This document shows positions 62,429-64,000 of a stretch of 64,000 nucleotides of DNA, in pieces; the stretch's first letter is position 1, and each line of letters begins with the position of its first letter. The stretch lies in contig JAJDBU010000025.1 in assembly GCA_029261195.1 (NCBI GenBank), positions 40,874-104,873 of the forward strand, written 5' to 3'. The position numbers were made by a program, and so were the translations under genes. Below the pieces are notes generated by a model. That model saw nothing but the letters and a program-made list of their open reading frames with translations. It did no database searches and was not told the origin of the DNA. The DNA is from Nitrospirota bacterium. GTDB taxonomy: Bacteria > Nitrospirota > Nitrospiria > SBBL01 > JAADHI01.

Positions 62429-64000
62429 TTATTGATTCCCCTTCCCAGACTTCGCGGTGTTTTCAGAGCCTTCGGGCCGTTCTCCGGTCCAACGCCAGAC
62501 CTTTTTCTTAGTATCAGGTTCCTTAGTATCTGCTTCCTCAATCCCCGTTTCCAGGGTATGGGGTTCTTCCTGATCGGGAATTTTTTGCGAAATAGGACCG
62601 TCGACTTCGCCCTCAAGGTCTTCCGGCTGCTCTTTCTCAAAATATTCGTCCAGTGCCGCATCTCCCTTTTCCTGATAGGGGTGACGCGATAATTCCCGCA
62701 GTCGTTCTTCCGTAATGGCCTGTCCCTCTGCCGGAGTCATCAGAACGCGTGGGGTGATCAGAAGGATCAACTCGGTCTTCCTCCTCTCCTCCACCTTCCG
62801 CTGAAAGAGCAGCCCGAGCAAGGGAATGCTCCCCAGGATCGGCACCTTCCGTATCACGTCTGTGACTTCGGTACGGATCAATCCCCCGATCGCCACCGTC
62901 AAACCGTTCATGGCCACAATCGTCCCCTTGATATTGGCGGTATTGACAGAGTCGATAAAGAAGGAATCAACCCCTCCATCCGGTTTGGGAACGGGAATAC
63001 TTGCGCTATTCGGAAGAACCGATGAAGAATCCTGCACGATATCCAGCATAACGGTCCTGTCGGCATTGATCTTCGGCGTGATGCTGATCGTGGTCCCGAT
63101 ATTACGAATCTCGGTCGTCGGCTGAATCACAGTAAAAGCGGCGCCGGTGGCAGGCGTGATCGTCTCCGAGCTGACGCCGGTCACCAAGACTCGCTCCTCT
63201 CCGATAAAGAGCTTGGCTTCTCGATAGTTCGAGGCCAGAATCATCGGCGTGGCGATCGTGTCCACCCGTTTGTCTTCTTGAAAGAGCTGAACACGGGCTG
63301 CAATTTCATTATTCATAAACTGATAAACCAGGGTGCCCCCCTCTAAGGGGAAGTTTCCGACTCCGAGAATCTCCCTCACGCCGGCGGTGGCCGTCTGAAG
63401 AGGATTGGGAGCCAGGCCTGTCGGTGGGCCGCTGACCGCTGCACCGGAAGAGGCATGTCCAAAATCAAATACAGACCGAAAATCGTCTCCCAGCGTCATC
63501 TGCAGAATCTTCATTTCCAGAAGGACCTGCGGCGTCGGTCGGTCGATGGTTGCAATGAGTCGCTCAATCTCCTTCATGACCCGGATGTCGCTCGTCCTGA
63601 CAATGACCAGGTTGTGGGTCTGATTGACGGTCACAAAAATGGGGGCCTCCTGTTGCGTCACCGCCTCAAGGGTATCTGACGAGACATTTTGATCCGCCTT
63701 CCCCTGTGCAGACTGACGAGCCTCAATGGCGGCAATCTTATCCGGCGTTAGCTCGGACTTGACCCTTCGACTTAACACGCTTTGCTCTCTGCGGCCTCCC
63801 CCCGACCCTCTAGTGCCTCCACTCCCGGAGGAACTAGAGCCGGAGCTTGCGGAGCTTGAATTGGCGGATCCATCCGGAGCTTCACCTAAAGAGAGTATGA
63901 CACGGCTGCCGTACAGGTCTTCAATCGCTGTGGCGGCGCTAATGGCATTTGGATGGAGCAGGGTGAAGACGCGGGTTAAGTCCTCCCGAAAAATGACAAG
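62429..64000 (-). CDS. Type II/IV secretin family protein, partial (N-terminus beyond window)
   Basis: An outer-membrane secretin, with the C-terminus complete and the N-terminus cut by the window edge (about 523 residues visible). The order of parts is a short secretin-N (NolW-type) segment (LTRVFTLLHPNAISAATAIE), a Ser/Gly-rich linker, a further N-domain (APIFVTVNQTHNLVIVRTSD), the secretin core (PQVLLEMKILQMTLGDDF, VPILGSIPLLGLLFQRKVEE, TELILLITPRVLM), and an acidic tail of about 90 residues (EYFEKEQPEDLEGEVDGPIS). Whether this is GspD, PilQ or MshL cannot be decided. A GTG inside (63778) is a shorter start but lies in the linker, so the frame was extended to the edge. Confidence 0.88.
   Translation of the reverse strand, partial: LVIFREDLTRVFTLLHPNAISAATAIEDLYGSRVILSLGEAPDGSANSSSASSGSSSSGSGGTRGSGGGRREQSVLSRRVKSELTPDKIAAIEARQSAQGKADQNVSSDTLEAVTQQEAPIFVTVNQTHNLVIVRTSDIRVMKEIERLIATIDRPTPQVLLEMKILQMTLGDDFRSVFDFGHASSGAAVSGPPTGLAPNPLQTATAGVREILGVGNFPLEGGTLVYQFMNNEIAARVQLFQEDKRVDTIATPMILASNYREAKLFIGEERVLVTGVSSETITPATGAAFTVIQPTTEIRNIGTTISITPKINADRTVMLDIVQDSSSVLPNSASIPVPKPDGGVDSFFIDSVNTANIKGTIVAMNGLTVAIGGLIRTEVTDVIRKVPILGSIPLLGLLFQRKVEERRKTELILLITPRVLMTPAEGQAITEERLRELSRHPYQEKGDAALDEYFEKEQPEDLEGEVDGPISQKIPDQEEPHTLETGIEEADTKEPDTKKKVWRWTGERPEGSENTAKSGKGNQ

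Overview
The window reads as a chromosomal segment of a flagellated, piliated, diderm bacterium, most likely a member of the Nitrospirota. Diderm evidence is seen directly: an L-ring lipoprotein (FlgH), a P-ring protein (FlgI), a secretin and a heptose-phosphate kinase of LPS synthesis. The same segment carries a complete Pup-proteasome set (ARC/Mpa ATPase, Dop, Pup, PrcB, PrcA, PafA). From general knowledge that system is typical of Actinobacteria and, among diderms, chiefly of Nitrospirota. The lineage is therefore inferred from gene content; no rRNA or tRNA gene was found.

Layout. 1-3700: late flagellar genes on the minus strand (fliD, cut by the window edge; flaG; flagellin, with a sigma-28 promoter, a structured leader and probable CsrA sites). 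3784-13230: seven consecutive minus-strand signalling genes (three histidine kinases, three stand-alone receiver proteins, one REC-PAS-GGDEF-EAL protein). 13231-14179: about 950 bp without a gene, holding inverted repeats, an 11-bp tandem repeat and a yajQ fragment. 14180-16465: a DinJ/YafQ-type toxin-antitoxin pair, yajQ and an MsrA-MsrB lipoprotein. 16623-27196: a plus-strand flagellar run with a sigma-54-like promoter before flgF and a sigma-28-like promoter before flgM (flgF, G, A, H, I, rod-binding flgJ, M, N, K, L, csrA, fliW, an unknown ORF, then a terminator). 27356-34239: a minus-strand minor-pilin operon (fimT, pilV, pilW, pilX, a small exported protein, pilY1). 34505-41345: rfaE1, lepB, lepA, a membrane-anchored SUMF1-domain protein and two tandem secreted paralogues of unknown family. 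41500-49027: moaA, a DUF4412-like exported protein, an alpha/beta-hydrolase lipoprotein and a sulfur-carrier cluster (two MoeB-type enzymes, a NIL-domain protein, a CysO-like carrier, threonine synthase, cysteine synthase and a second carrier whose glycine tail is blocked by four extra residues). 49301-57367: a zinc-ribbon membrane protein, the proteasome operon and an M23 peptidase. 57536-64000: two glycosyltransferases, parB, a bactofilin, mnmA, a decayed IS3-type transposase and a secretin cut by the window edge.

How the parts fit. The flagellar genes show a two-tier pattern: sigma-54 for the rod and ring genes, sigma-28 for flgM and flagellin, with CsrA and FliW encoded in the flgM operon probably acting on the flagellin leader. 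In the sulfur cluster, MoeB-type enzymes would adenylate and thiocarboxylate the small carriers, which would then supply sulfur to the cysteine synthase and possibly to homocysteine. In the proteasome operon, PafA attaches Pup, ARC unfolds the tagged protein, PrcAB degrades it and Dop removes Pup. The least explained items are the blocked carrier, the tandem secreted paralogues, the ORF lying in frame just after fliW, and the apparent one-base lesion at the start of the first glycosyltransferase.
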